From positions 62,001 through 126,000 of the forward strand of contig JAQGBZ010000104.1 of NCBI GenBank assembly GCA_034687125.1: a stretch of DNA of 64,000 bases, read 5' to 3'. A program made the translations under genes and the position numbers. A model generated the notes under the pieces. That model had not been told where the DNA came from. It ran no database searches and saw only the letters and a program-made list of their open reading frames with translations. Below are positions 41,285 through 52,842 of this stretch, one piece after another. This stretch comes from Neelides folsomi. Lineage: Eukaryota; Arthropoda; Collembola; Neelipleona; Neelidae. Positions within the stretch are counted from its first letter, which is position 1, and every line of letters begins with the position of its first letter.

Positions 41285-43117
41285 TCATCCAACAATTCTA
41301 CTCATCATTCTATGAATTGCCATCACTTGACTTCCAGTTTTCGTTGCTGTAAACAAAATTGTCGTAACATGATTAGTAAAACTTTAATTAATTGATTTGT
41401 AATTAATTAATTCACTAATCAAGATTGATAAGTGATAAATATAAGATAAAACTTATCAGGATTTAATTATCCAATACTGTAATCAGTAATTCATTATAAA
41501 TATTCTATCAACTTGTAATTTATCGCAAATTACCATAAATAGCATTATCTGTAAGATAGCCATACCTAAAAATTATTAAAAAAATTAACCAACGAACCAT
41601 TGTTGAGTAATTAATTAAATTACCAATTCCAGCAACATAACAAATTAAACAAGGTGCTTGTTGCTTGTGGAAAAAGAACAATTATGTTGTTTGTTTCAGC
41701 TGCTTCCAAATACCCAGTTTTTGTTGCATAAATCGTAGAGACATCAGACCTTTTTCAATTGTTTAAGTTTCAAGTTTGAAGGTTGAATTGTTAAAGTTAA
41801 AGAAATCCTTCATGATCAAACAAATCCAACCTGCATTGGGAACATCCATGAAGAGCTATATGGAGTTTACACGTAGTTGTCCCGCTTTTGCATCCAGAAG
41901 GAATATAAATGTATCCCGTGTTGTCCATACTTGATGCTACAGGAAGTGTAAAATGGAAGAATTCTCCTTGATCGAATTCGTAAAAATCTCCTGGAAGATT
42001 TCCTGTCGCTGGAGCATTCAAGTTCCCTCCATATAAATGATTGAGCATCTCAAAGGCCCCTTTCTGTGTTCAAAACTTCAAATAACAATTCTCAATTTAT
42101 GAAAAACAGGGCACGTACATAATTGCAATTGTTGATATATTGAGTTCCTGTAGATTTGGCTGAACAAGCTGAACCATAGTCGTCTGTGATCTTTATTAAT
42201 CAAAAAGTGTTTTAATTAAATTATTTTATTTTAACAAAATTGAATGATTTTCCTAACTTGTCCATGCTCTGCAGGATAGTTGAAGACTGTCTTTGGGTGG
42301 ACTCCCAATTTAAGATACATCTCTTCGACATTTTGACCCGATTCTTAAAAATCACAAAGGGAATTACTTAATGATGTTCATAAATATTAATTATTTAACT
42401 CACTAAATTTGACAACAGAATCATTTAGTCCTTGGAAAATGTAAACTCTGTCTCCGTTTAAGTTTGACAAATTGTCAATCACCCCAGCTTTGGAATATAT
42501 ACGAGCTTCATTAAGGAGAAATTCAACATTCGTCAATCCAGGATTTTCCATGCAGATTGCTGTGGCTGGAATAGCGCCACCGTTTCCGCACAAGTATGGA
42601 ACTGCAACATTATTTGATTACAAATTACAATTAGCAGTTTTGTAAATGAGGATTAAGAAGACAATATTTTATCCAAGGGAGAACCTCCTGCAAAGATTCC
42701 AGCCCCTGCTATTTGGCTTGAATGAGCAATGTGAAATTGCATGGCCATTGCAGCCCTGGAAAAGTTTAAGTTTATTGAATCAAATGAAACAAAAAATGGT
42801 CAATAACACTACATCTATAAATGATAATTTTTATTCATATTCTACCCAGAAGAAATTCCAGAGACGGTGATGGAATTTGCGTCAACATTTTGCTTGGCTA
42901 AAATATTAGAACTATTAGTATATAAAATTTATAGATAATGTTATTGTTGTTATTAAGGTATGCTGCATGCTCTGTTTTAACACTTGAATTGTATTAGGTA
43001 AAATTAAAATTAAAAAATTAATTTATTGATTTAAATAGCTTTACTTAATTTAATTCGTTGTGTTTCTGCTCCAAAGACCAACGGAAGTAAAAATATTAAA
43101 GCACAAACTAAATTCAT
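41285..43117 (-). CDS. secreted PHB-depolymerase-like esterase (10 exons, 334 residues)
   Basis: Minus-strand exons: 43117-43045, 42897-42846, 42755-42685, 42601-42404, 42343-42258, 42190-42119, 42063-41831, 41749-41624, 41565-41534, 41346-41285. They total 1005 bases and all phases agree. The protein matches poly(3-hydroxybutyrate) depolymerase-type alpha/beta hydrolases, which cut PHB, a bacterial carbon-storage polyester, and related short-chain polyesters. The N-terminus MNLVCALIFLLPLVFGAET is a clear signal peptide, so the enzyme is probably secreted. Likely catalytic residues are Ser40 in the lipase box GISSG, Asp126 in GLNDSVV and His158 in AEHGQ; their spacing resembles the fungal Penicillium enzyme as I remember it. 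Family blocks NNCNY, LHIALHGCSQ, NNIIVLFPQA and YATKTG follow in order. Nine introns show it is a settled animal gene, not contamination. A gut role in digesting bacteria is inference; activity on another ester is possible. Confidence 0.88.
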
Positions 43118-43898
43118 AATTATGATGTAAAAGTTGTGACGGAGAATGATAGCAAACTATGAATGGTACAATGAAAGTTTTATGAAATATGCTACCGACA
43201 AGATATATGACAAAATATCATGTAATAAACATAATATGATAGATATTATCTTACATGAATTCAGATACAATGTATGCTGTTAGATAATTAATGCTGATAG
43301 ATACAAATTAACTTTTTATCTAAAAAATTGCTTTCTAAATACACATAAATATTCATTAACTTAAATCTTGACATGCAATGCGATTCCAAATATGTAATTA
43401 AATGAATTCTTCTCATTATTCACAAACACTTTATTAATTTATAAGTTTATATAATTTCATCGAAAATACAATAAATTAATTAAACCAACTGACTGACAAT
43501 TGAGATACATTTAATAGTCTTTACACTCACAAATCGATTCTATACAAATGAATAAATCTAAACAAAGTAAGGGATAAATACTGAATATTATATTGATATA
43601 AATAATTAACTGCAAGTTAATGTGAGAAATTCTTTATTTATCGGTTATGATTAGTATTTTAAGAAAAAAACGAAAACATTTTCTAAGAATTTAAAGGTTA
43701 ACATGATATTAATTGGTAGTTTTTTAGTTGACAAGCTACGATATTCACAGAGAGTCAAGAGTATTTTTAAGAGATTACATGAATTAATAAACGATGAGTT
43801 GGAAGAAATTTTTGTTCAGAATATAAGCTGCAAACATTTGATAATCAAGGCTGGATGTCAATATTAAAGAAGAGTTAATTTGAAGGAATGATTGATAT
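43118..43898. other. AT-rich spacer between two minus-strand genes
   Basis: It holds the 3' UTR of GKAP1 and the promoter of the PHB-depolymerase-like gene. A minus-strand AATAAA overlaps the GKAP1 stop codon (43898-43903) and another lies at 43633-43638; the second is the more plausible poly(A) signal. No other feature was seen. Confidence 0.55.
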
Positions 43899-45597
43899 TT
43901 ATTGGCTTGATTCAGTGTTCGTTCTCTTCCTCTTTTGCTGAAACATTATAAATATATTAATTGAGTAACAATTTATTATAAAAGTTATTTTAAGGTAAGA
44001 ATTGCAAATTATCAATGGTAAGAATTTAATTAGGAAATGTCTTACCTGGTCGATCAACTTTCTGTATTCAATAAGCGCAGTGTGAGATTTGGATTTTTCT
44101 TGTTCAAGAAGTTGATGTAGATTCGCAATATCGTCATTCAAATCATTATTCACTTTCCTTAGCTGCGTCACTTCATTTGCTAGCTGAGCCTTTGATTTTG
44201 CTAAAATGCATTAAATTAAAATTAAAATATTAAATAAAAATCGTCATTTTATATCCTTGATTAATATTAAATACTCTCTGATTGATTGAGCAGATCTTTC
44301 AAAACTATGAAGCGCTTCTTCAAAGTCTCATTCTCTTTCTTTAAATTCTCGTTTTCTTCTTCGAGCAATCCAATGCGAGTATCGCGCTCTAAAAGCTCAG
44401 CCTTTGTTTCTTCATAATCAAAGATTTCGACAGGAGTCTTGTTTAAGAACTTGAAATATGAGAATAAAATAGTTAAATATTTATATAATTTTATATGTAC
44501 ATTAAATAATAATTATAAAAAATATGATAATGATAAATAAATTAAGATATAAAGGAAATATGAAATTTTTTATTGCTCACCTTGCTATTTCGATTTTGAA
44601 TCATATTTCTTTCAAGTTCAAACTGTTTTTCCTGCTTAATTTGCAATTGGATATTTGCGAGTGCCTCTTTTGAAGATGAGTACGAATTGTAATCAGTAAA
44701 ATAGTCAGCATTTCCATCACCATTTGTGCTTCCTAAATTGTTCAATGAACTCCCCTGAAAATAAATTACGGCATTGTAAAAATCGCGATTTTTATATAAA
44801 GTAAGATCATAATAAAAGAATATAAATTGCATATGTAATTGTAAGAAATAATTAGGTTATTAATTTATTAATTACTTGAATGACACTAGCATTGAAGTCC
44901 GCTAATGGGATTGGAGCTGCTTTCTTTTTGCTTTTCCCAGTTGTTGCTTGCTGTTTAACACGCCTTTGTTCTTCTTCAAAATCAAGCTTTGATTGAAGTA
45001 GGGCTTGTGCCAACTCAGAATCATAGTTCTTTTCAACAATCTATAATTTAAGAACCCCAATAATTAGCTTGAGTTAGTTTAAACATTAAAGTATAAAAAT
45101 TATAAAATGGATATAAAATTAAATATAATTAAACACATACTTCAGTATCTCGATCTTTCCAAGTCACAAATTGCTGTTCAACGTTCTTTACTTTCTTATT
45201 AGCTTTGCTTATTCCAGGAGGAAGAACAGGATTTGAGTTGTTTCCTCCAAAAGCCATATCTTGTAACTGAAATAAATAAATGAGTCAATATGTTTTTTAC
45301 GTATACGGTATTGGATTCTATACTTAAAAATATATGGGAATAATTACAAAATTACAATTTTGTAAATAATGATGTTAATAAAATAATAGGCATTGTACTT
45401 ACTGTTTGTTTATCTTCTACTGTATTCGGCGATTTTGCTTTTTTCTTTTTATTCTTCGTGGCTGATTTTGATTTATTGTCGCCGCTGCCGTTACCTTCTG
45501 GCTTAGCTTTAGGCTTTTTCTTCCCGATCTCATAAGGATCCGAGGCATCATCGTCCAAAATAGCGAATCTCGATTTAGTAATAGCGGGTTTGGCCAT
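43899..45597 (-). CDS. GKAP1: GKAP1-like, G kinase-anchoring protein 1 (7 exons, 342 residues)
   Basis: Minus-strand exons: 45597-45403, 45266-45141, 45040-44876, 44754-44581, 44449-44275, 44200-44046, 43937-43899. They total 1029 bases with consistent phases. The N-terminus SRFAILDDD followed by a Lys-rich low-complexity stretch, the middle block VTWKDRDTE plus LAQALLQSKLDFEE, and the coiled-coil end closing in KRKRTNTESSQ all match vertebrate GKAP1 in order (mammalian protein about 366 residues). In mammals GKAP1 is a Golgi-associated protein that binds cGMP-dependent protein kinase I and has been linked to insulin signalling. Heptad-rich sequence spans roughly residues 190 to 325. It is divergent from TACO1, whose start lies about 980 bases away, so the two may share a promoter region. 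Confidence 0.85.
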
Positions 45598-46578
45598 TTT
45601 ATCTTCTAATTTAAAATGTTAAATTGATTAAAAAGATGTTAAACTCCCATTAACATATAAAAGCAAAATATTATGTCAAATACCCAATTAATGTAAAGTG
45701 ATTAGACTCTTTGGGTTAAGTGTTAAAGGGCAAGGGATTACACTCGGCAGACGTCTATATCTATAAAACAATCAAAGTTCAAGATTCACAAATTCTTTAA
45801 ATTCATTCAATAAATCCGTTCAATAAAATTAAAATAATATAACATGCATTGCAATATATCAAATACAAATGCTAAAATTTTAGCAATCCGTGAAAGCATT
45901 ATTTCAGAACAAAAGGCTAATTGCGAATATGTAATTATTATACAATATTTTTCGTGTATTTTGTATGAAAGATGGCTCAAACAAGTCTCGGCATACGATA
46001 AACAAAAATAATAAACGTGCATGATAAATATTTATAAAATGCACATTTAATGATATAATTTCATATAATGAATCATTATTTAAATTACAACAAAAATGCT
46101 TTAAATATACGAGAAATGACGAATAATCCATTAGATTAGGGCTAAAGTTATAAAAGAAGCAAAATTCACAATGAAAGTCAATAATTATTAAATAAACATA
46201 GATTACCAATTTCGATCCTTTGAACCCACCACCAAGGAAGGAGATTGAAGATGAAAGACACGAAGTTACCAATTGTGGTAATGACTTGTGACAATCCGGA
46301 AACAAATAAAACTCCAATTAATCAAACGTGCCAAACGAAGAGGAATCCGAAATCCGATTGTTTGTGGAAAACAACGTGGAAGGTGGAAGAAAGGCAAAGG
46401 CCCTAAACATGTGATCTCTCGGCAATACACGTGAAGTGCAAGTCTCCAACTTCAAAGTTTCGAAACCCAAAAGAATTAATTATAAATTAATTCTTTAATT
46501 TCTTATTAAACTTTAGTTAATATTTTGTAATCAGAAATTATAGTTAAAACAAAAACCAGTGTTTACTTTGCTTTTATA
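45598..46578. other. divergent intergenic region between GKAP1 and TACO1
   Basis: It is 981 bases, AT-rich, and lies head to head between the two start codons. It must hold both promoters and 5' UTRs. No TATA box could be singled out and no other gene is supported. Confidence 0.55.
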
Positions 46579-47881
46579 ATGAATGCTCAGAGAATAATTA
46601 ACGCAAGCAGCATCAAAAGAATTTCGACTTTTGGAAGCGTTATTTCAACCCCCGGTCAATTTTGGGCCCCATCTTTAACTTCTTTTCCATTCAGTATTTA
46701 ACTTAAATTATTACTTTATTATTATTAATTGTTGAACAGATAAATGCATACAATTTGAATGAATCATTCATTGATTTGTGTATTAAATCTAATTAAATTG
46801 AATAATAAATAAATGTTTACTTTCAGATATTACAGTACGGCATGCCGGTCACAGTAAATGGCAAAATATAAGACACACGAAAGCTACAAATGACTATGAG
46901 AAGTCGAGGATTAATTCCAAATACAGTCAACTGGTTAAATTTGCAATCAGAGGTATCTAACTTTAAGCATATTCTTATATACAGTAAATCCATAAAATGT
47001 AATATTTGCCTAATAATAAAGCTAACACGTTTTTTTCAGAATATGGAAGTCCTGATCCAAGACTTAATACCTACTTGGCTAGAATTCTTAATCAGGCAAA
47101 AGCAGAAAGAGTTCCTCAAGCTACCTTACAAAAGGCAATGGATCATAAGGTTGATTAACTAATTTATTATAAATCCAAATTTATCTAAAATATTATTTAT
47201 TAAGTTTTAAAAAGGTTTTTGTCTTTATAAAGGGAAAAGAGCTGAAAAGTCAAATAGTTAAGGTCAAAGTTCCTGGAGGTTGTTTTATACTTGTAGAAAC
47301 TGAGTCTGAAAGTGAAAAAACTTCAAAAAATCATATAGTTGCAGTAACAAAAAAATTCGGGTAAGGGACATTGCTTTTATGTTGAATGAGAAAAAAATTG
47401 GACATTAAAATAAAATAAATTATATATATATTTATTTAAAATGAAATATAAATGTTTGTAATAATCTATTCTTTTTTATTCAATTAGAGCTTCATTGGCT
47501 GACGATTCTGTTTTATATCTCTTCACTCATCGGGGAACTATTCTTTGTTCAAAATTAAACGCAAAGCCTGTGACCGAAAATGAGATTGATATCGGAATGG
47601 AACACGCCATTGAAGTAGGAGCAGAAGAAGTCTCCTTCGTTGAAACTGATGATTTTGGCCCTTGTTTGGAATTCACAACCGATGCAAAAGTGACAAAACA
47701 AGTCAGCCATGCTCTTCAAAAACTCGGATATGAAGTCTCATTTAATGAAACGGATTACATCCCCAAAACGCCCGTAGAGTTGTCTCCTGAACATCTTAAA
47801 AGCGCTTTGGGCTTCATTGAAAAAGTCTCTTCGCAGATTGACGTCGTTAGAGTTTATGACAATATTGGAAACAGTTTATAG
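46579..47881 (+). CDS. TACO1: TACO1, mitochondrial YebC-family translational activator (5 exons, 290 residues)
   Basis: Exons: 46579-46693, 46827-46952, 47040-47149, 47233-47360, 47488-47881, totalling 873 bases with consistent phases. The first 38 residues are rich in Ser, Ile and Arg and lack acidic residues, as in a mitochondrial targeting sequence. Then comes the YebC/TACO1 hallmark AGHSKWQNIRHTKATND, followed by the family's domain II/III region and a C-terminal VVRVYDNI, close to VIHVYDNI in human TACO1 (297 residues). In mammals TACO1 is needed for efficient translation of mitochondrial COX1, and recent work on YebC proteins points to relief of ribosome stalling. The first exon is the least certain because it is poorly conserved: the donor TTCA/GTATTT was chosen because it keeps phase and leads directly into the conserved block. 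Confidence 0.92.
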
Positions 47882-47898
47882 AATTTTTAAAGTAAGCA

Positions 47899-47904
47899 AA
47901 TAAA
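47899..47904 (+). terminator. poly(A) signal of TACO1
   Basis: AATAAA lies 18 bases after the stop codon, so the 3' UTR would be very short. Confidence 0.55.
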
Positions 47905-49381
47905 ATTGATTTTTAAATATTTACTCGTCTTTAAATTATTCTAAATCTCATGAATGAATGAAAGAAAAGAATGATGTTAATGCATAGTAATTTATTGCAC
48001 GTTTAATATTGTGGTCTTAAAACTTTTAAGTTATATATTTTACTGAGAGACATCGAGATTATAAAAGAAGTACACTCCTTAATATCTCAAGGTAACACAA
48101 CTGCTGAAGGATTAACTATCTTTACCATTAATTAACCTTCTATTAACTATTTAAAACTCAACAATTTCTGTAGCCTTTGGCTGTAAGTTTAAAAATTACA
48201 AAAATTTATTTTCTGCCATCAGTCTACAAATAATATTTTTCATATTATTTTTTCTGACAATTAATTGGGATCAATTCTAGTCTGGTTTTTTAAAGTATAT
48301 AAAATTCTATTAAAACAATAATTTCATTTGTTCAGCCGGGCTTCAAAATAAATATAAGAATCATTCTATTTAAATAAATTTGATATTCACATTTAAGTGT
48401 AAAGAAAGACCATCATAGTCGCCTACTTTCATGTCTTGTCTGTGTACAATGTACAATTACACAAATTACAAGATGTAAAATATACAAAGAAAGTATTGCA
48501 TTTTTTTGCAAATTTTAATACCTTTGTTAAAATTCTCTTTCCAAATTATAAAGATTTGTTATTGTGATACTTCATCATTACGCGTCTTTATTATTATTAT
48601 TTGATTAAAATTTAGACTGTTATCATCCAATGACCAATATTAATTATATTGTTTAGTCCTTTATAAAATTCAACTACACATTCTTCTCTATAGGATTCTA
48701 TACATCCTTATAAATTATTCAACGTGTACTCTCCGCCTTTTTTATATTATTTGTTTAAGTATTTGTACTTCGGAGCGACGACTAAAACTTTACAGCTCGC
48801 CACTCAATACATTCTTTCAGAATTCCTAACAGGCTAGTAAAAAGCTACAAGACATTCTATTACACTCACATTTTTCTTTAATTTTTACAATCAATATAAT
48901 AATAATTAATAACATAACAAGATTGTTAAAAGTCTTATTACATAAATTGTGTCACTGTCTTTACTTATCATAGGATCTAAAATAATTTATTCTGCTAAAA
49001 CCTCCATTATTACAATATTATTCTAAACATTTACTATAAATATTAATAATGTATAATATTACATTATACACAAGTATCTCTGCATGCTCTTTATATCTGT
49101 ATTTTTAAAATTATTAATTATTTACAATTTTATAAATACTTATTCAAATAATAATTTATTCTTAAACATTTAAAATTGTAAGTATAATAATTTCTCTCAT
49201 GGTGAGACGAGAGAGTTAACATTGAGGAAAATAATTGTTATACCTTTCGTCATCATTTCCATAAGATTCGAAGTTGAGAATAATAAAATAAAAGAGATTG
49301 AATGAGTGAGGGATTTGAAGGAGATTAGAAAAGATCCTCGCGGCTCCTTTTGCACTTTGAAGGGGTGCCGAACGACATTGG
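47905..49381. other. AT-rich convergent intergenic region between TACO1 and MAU2
   Basis: No coding frame is supported. It contains the 3' UTR of MAU2; a minus-strand AATAAA at 49155-49160 lies about 225 bases beyond the MAU2 stop and is a plausible poly(A) signal. Confidence 0.55.
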
Positions 49382-52300
49382 TCAGAGAAGGAGATTGGAA
49401 GAGGAAGGGATGGGAAGGCCGCCTGGATGAAGATGAGGATTCTGTTGGAGGACATGGGGATGGCCGAGTCCCTGCATTTGGTTCATATGGATCTGTTGAC
49501 CCATGTGGGGAAAGACCATTGACCCGTGCGGAGACCCGTGAGGGTTCCCCACATGGAGCCCATGACCATGTGGCCCAAGGTGGGAAAGATGAGAGGCATT
49601 GGAGAGATGAGGAGAATGGGACATGTGTTGGTTGAGAGCAAGATGTTGTCCACTTGGAAGATGTTGACCAAGCACATGTTGTCCACCAGGGACTTGTTGA
49701 ACTCCTGACCCGTGTTGACCCCCAGGGAGATGTTGACCATGAGAAAGATGCGAAGGACCATGATGGCCAACATGAGGTGGAGTGTGCATCAAATGTGCTG
49801 GTGTTGGTGGAAGTGAAGGTAGGTTCGGCATCATCGGCGAGTGTGACTCTTGGCTGTCGTGGGAATTGTGGGCATTGTGGTCCATGTGAATATCCATAGG
49901 CATAGGCATTTGTGGAATTGGATGTGGAGGACCATGAGAGTTCGTTAGATTGGACAAGGAAGGGAAATCTCCGTCTGTCCAGAAAATCAAATTGTGTTCT
50001 TGGAGTTGGGAAGCTGTAAAATGATCCTTGAGAAGAATCTGAGAATAGTTGCAATGCATCTGATAGGCCTCATTTTCACGAGGGAGGTCCTGACAGCCCC
50101 GATAGAGATCTGTTCAAACAATTAAATTAGTCAAGCAATAAAATAAACCGAGTATTAAAATTTGGTCATAATGGAAAACCTTTGAGAATGGCAGAAGCCC
50201 ATAATTGAACATGGACATCTGGGATTTTGGAAGCTAGCTGCATTGCTGGAGTGACCATGTTCATACTCTCCCTACTGTTTCCCAATGATAGGAAAATATG
50301 CCCCAGAAGGACCAGAGAACATGAAGTGAGTCGATTAAGATCTTCTGCGTTCGCCATCTTCAAACTTTCTCTCAGAAATCTCCTATTAATTTGTTATTTC
50401 AATTAGACATGACTATCTTATTGTTGAATTTTATGCAATTTTGGTTAATATTAATTATATAGTCAAATAATTTATTATAAGACGCCTTTAATCATTTAAC
50501 TATTTAATAAAAGTAAAATCATAAAATTCATAAGATACAGTAATTACTTTGCGTCGTTGTATCTTGCTTGAAAGAAAGATTGAAGCCCTTGAACATAATA
50601 GGCTGCAGCACGCAGTGAATGGGAAGCTGATGGCAAAGTTTCTGGATTAATTCGTTCGAGAATGCTATTGAATTCAGTTTCTCTTTTTGTCCTCAAATAC
50701 ACAATGGCCAGATTGAGATGAACAAACGTCCAAAGTTCTCTTTCTTGAGACGACTAAAATAATACATTTAGAAATTAAAATTAATGTGGTTAGATATTCA
50801 GTTTCTCCAACTTATCAATCAACTAGATATTATGTCTTTATAGTTTGATTAAATATTTATCTGATTGAGATTTACTCGAAGAGCGGCAGTAAATTGAACT
50901 TCGGCCGCGTCCATACAATTCATCGACATGGCGTAGAGGCCGAGGAGAGTGTGGATCGGTGCTTTATGCATCGTCAACAACTTTGGATGAGTCTCACATA
51001 GCGCACAAGCTTGTGAAATTTCCTGTAAGCAATGATTAAATAATTTATGGATATCATAATTCACACATTAAGATAAGTAGTTTGTTTGAAATTGAAAGTG
51101 AATTCAATTTATAACAAATATCAAATATTATTTGATTGTTTGAAAGAAATGAACTTACTTGTAAAGCTAAAGCTTTATTGCCCATAACTAATCTACACAT
51201 GATGATTTGTTCAAGTAGGAGAAGTTGAAACGTGCTGAGTATCGGTTGTTGTTCAAGAACTAAAAAATAATTTTGTTTATAATTTATCACGTCATAAACA
51301 AACTGAATTGTCTTACTTTTCAACTTCTCGATTTGTATTAGAGCTTTGTCAGTGTATTTTTGAGCTTTGTCTAAATATCCCCCTTGCATGGAATGCATAG
51401 CAGTGATTAAATAGACCAATACACACAAATGCTCTTTCGGCATCCACATGAACATGTCACCAATATTTTCAGATGATAACTCTGCAAATCAAAGATTTCA
51501 TTGTTAAAAATATAAAAAATTTGCTTTTGCTGTGTCGAAATAAATAAATTGAAATACGATTAATATTATCTTTTAATTTAATTAGATTAATTACCGTCAT
51601 CAGATGGCCAGGTTGGTTGCGTTATCGTTTGAATACTCTGCTGTAATTGTTTTAAACTAGGCTTGACACTTTTTATTTGGCCAGCCATTAGATAGTGACA
51701 AACCTGAGATAAATATTATAAAAATCTATTAACTTCGACTTCAAAAATATTTAAAAAGAAGAATAATAATAAACATTGGTCAATCAATATTATACGATTA
51801 CGATGATATTTCTTAATAAGGAGGAATTATATATTTGTCTTTTTATAATACCTGAAGAACTAGAAAGAAAACTTTTAGATATTCCTTTTGGTGTTGATTT
51901 CCTTGCCATGCTTCAACCAACATACTTGCTTGTTGCAGTAAAGGATGCACTTCTTGAAAGCGTTTTGAGATTAAGAGAAGCTGTCAAAATAAGAGTCGAA
52001 TTAATTTTAACTCACTTGGTTCAAATAAAGATCATTGATCCAAACATTATAAATAAAGACGAAATTTTGAAATAATTACCATTCCTTTACTGAGGAGAAA
52101 TAATACTCTAGTGTAATGAGCCATAGAATACTCTGCATATTCGACACCAAATCCAAGTAAACTGCATGCCGATGAATAATCCTTTTCAGATGCATGGATT
52201 TGCTGTAAGTTAAAAATATTATTCAATGAGCTATCATTTTCATTGGGAATAAATTACTCATTTTTGAAAATAATACTTTTTATATGAATGATCATAATTT

Positions 52301-52842
52301 TGAAAACTTACCGATAATTGAAAAATTAGACGGCTATGCCAGTAAACATTGGTATTGGAAAGTTCAATGGCTTTTCTAAGAATAGGCTTTGATAGTGTGG
52401 ATTGATTAATTTGTTCGTATAAATTACATAAAACACTGGCAGATTCAAATTTTACATCGTCGAAATTTGGGATATTCTGGGAAAGGTGCCACTAAAAAAG
52501 AGAAAAAGATGATTATTAGCTATTCAAACACCTCAAAATAACATTCATTGATTCAAAACAAGTCACAATTTTAAATTTTCCAATCAAATTATAATTAAAA
52601 CATACAGCTTGTTCTAAATGAGTTCTCGTGAGGTCCGTGTTTTTCGTATAAGTGAGGAGGATATTTCCAAGCTGAAGATGCGTTCTCGCTTCGACTCTCG
52701 GCGGAGGCTTAAAATTGAACACTGCCTGAAGACACTGGATGCAGTGTTTGATATTTGGGGGGCTGGATGTTCTAAAATACTCAGCGATGCCAAGGAGGGA
52801 CAAATACCAGGCATCCTGGTTCGAGGTCGAGGCCATCGCCAT
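49382..52842 (-). CDS. MAU2: MAU2/SCC4 cohesin-loading factor with a long His-rich tail (11 exons, 775 residues)
   Basis: Minus-strand exons: 52842-52606, 52491-52312, 52202-52080, 51980-51852, 51703-51595, 51481-51317, 51259-51159, 51022-50876, 50753-50548, 50382-50180, 50109-49382, totalling 2328 bases with consistent phases. Residues 1 to about 580 follow human MAU2 closely (blocks IEYFRTSS-like, [42 protein letters not shown]-like, HNLIFWTDG). They form the tetratricopeptide superhelix that wraps the N-terminus of NIPBL/Nipped-B and loads cohesin on chromatin. Human MAU2 is 613 residues and ends soon after the WTDG block. Here the frame continues for about 194 residues rich in His, Gly, Pro, Gln and Ser, with repeated GGQH and HLS motifs. 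The start is the first ATG after an in-frame stop; a GTG four codons upstream was not used. Confidence 0.95.

Noticed and set aside
49197-50054. 285-residue minus-strand open frame overlapping the MAU2 last exon
   Set aside because: It is the same strand in a different frame from the MAU2 tail. The MAU2 frame continues correctly from ten upstream exons, and this frame is open only because the tail is made of repeated His/Gly/Gln codons.
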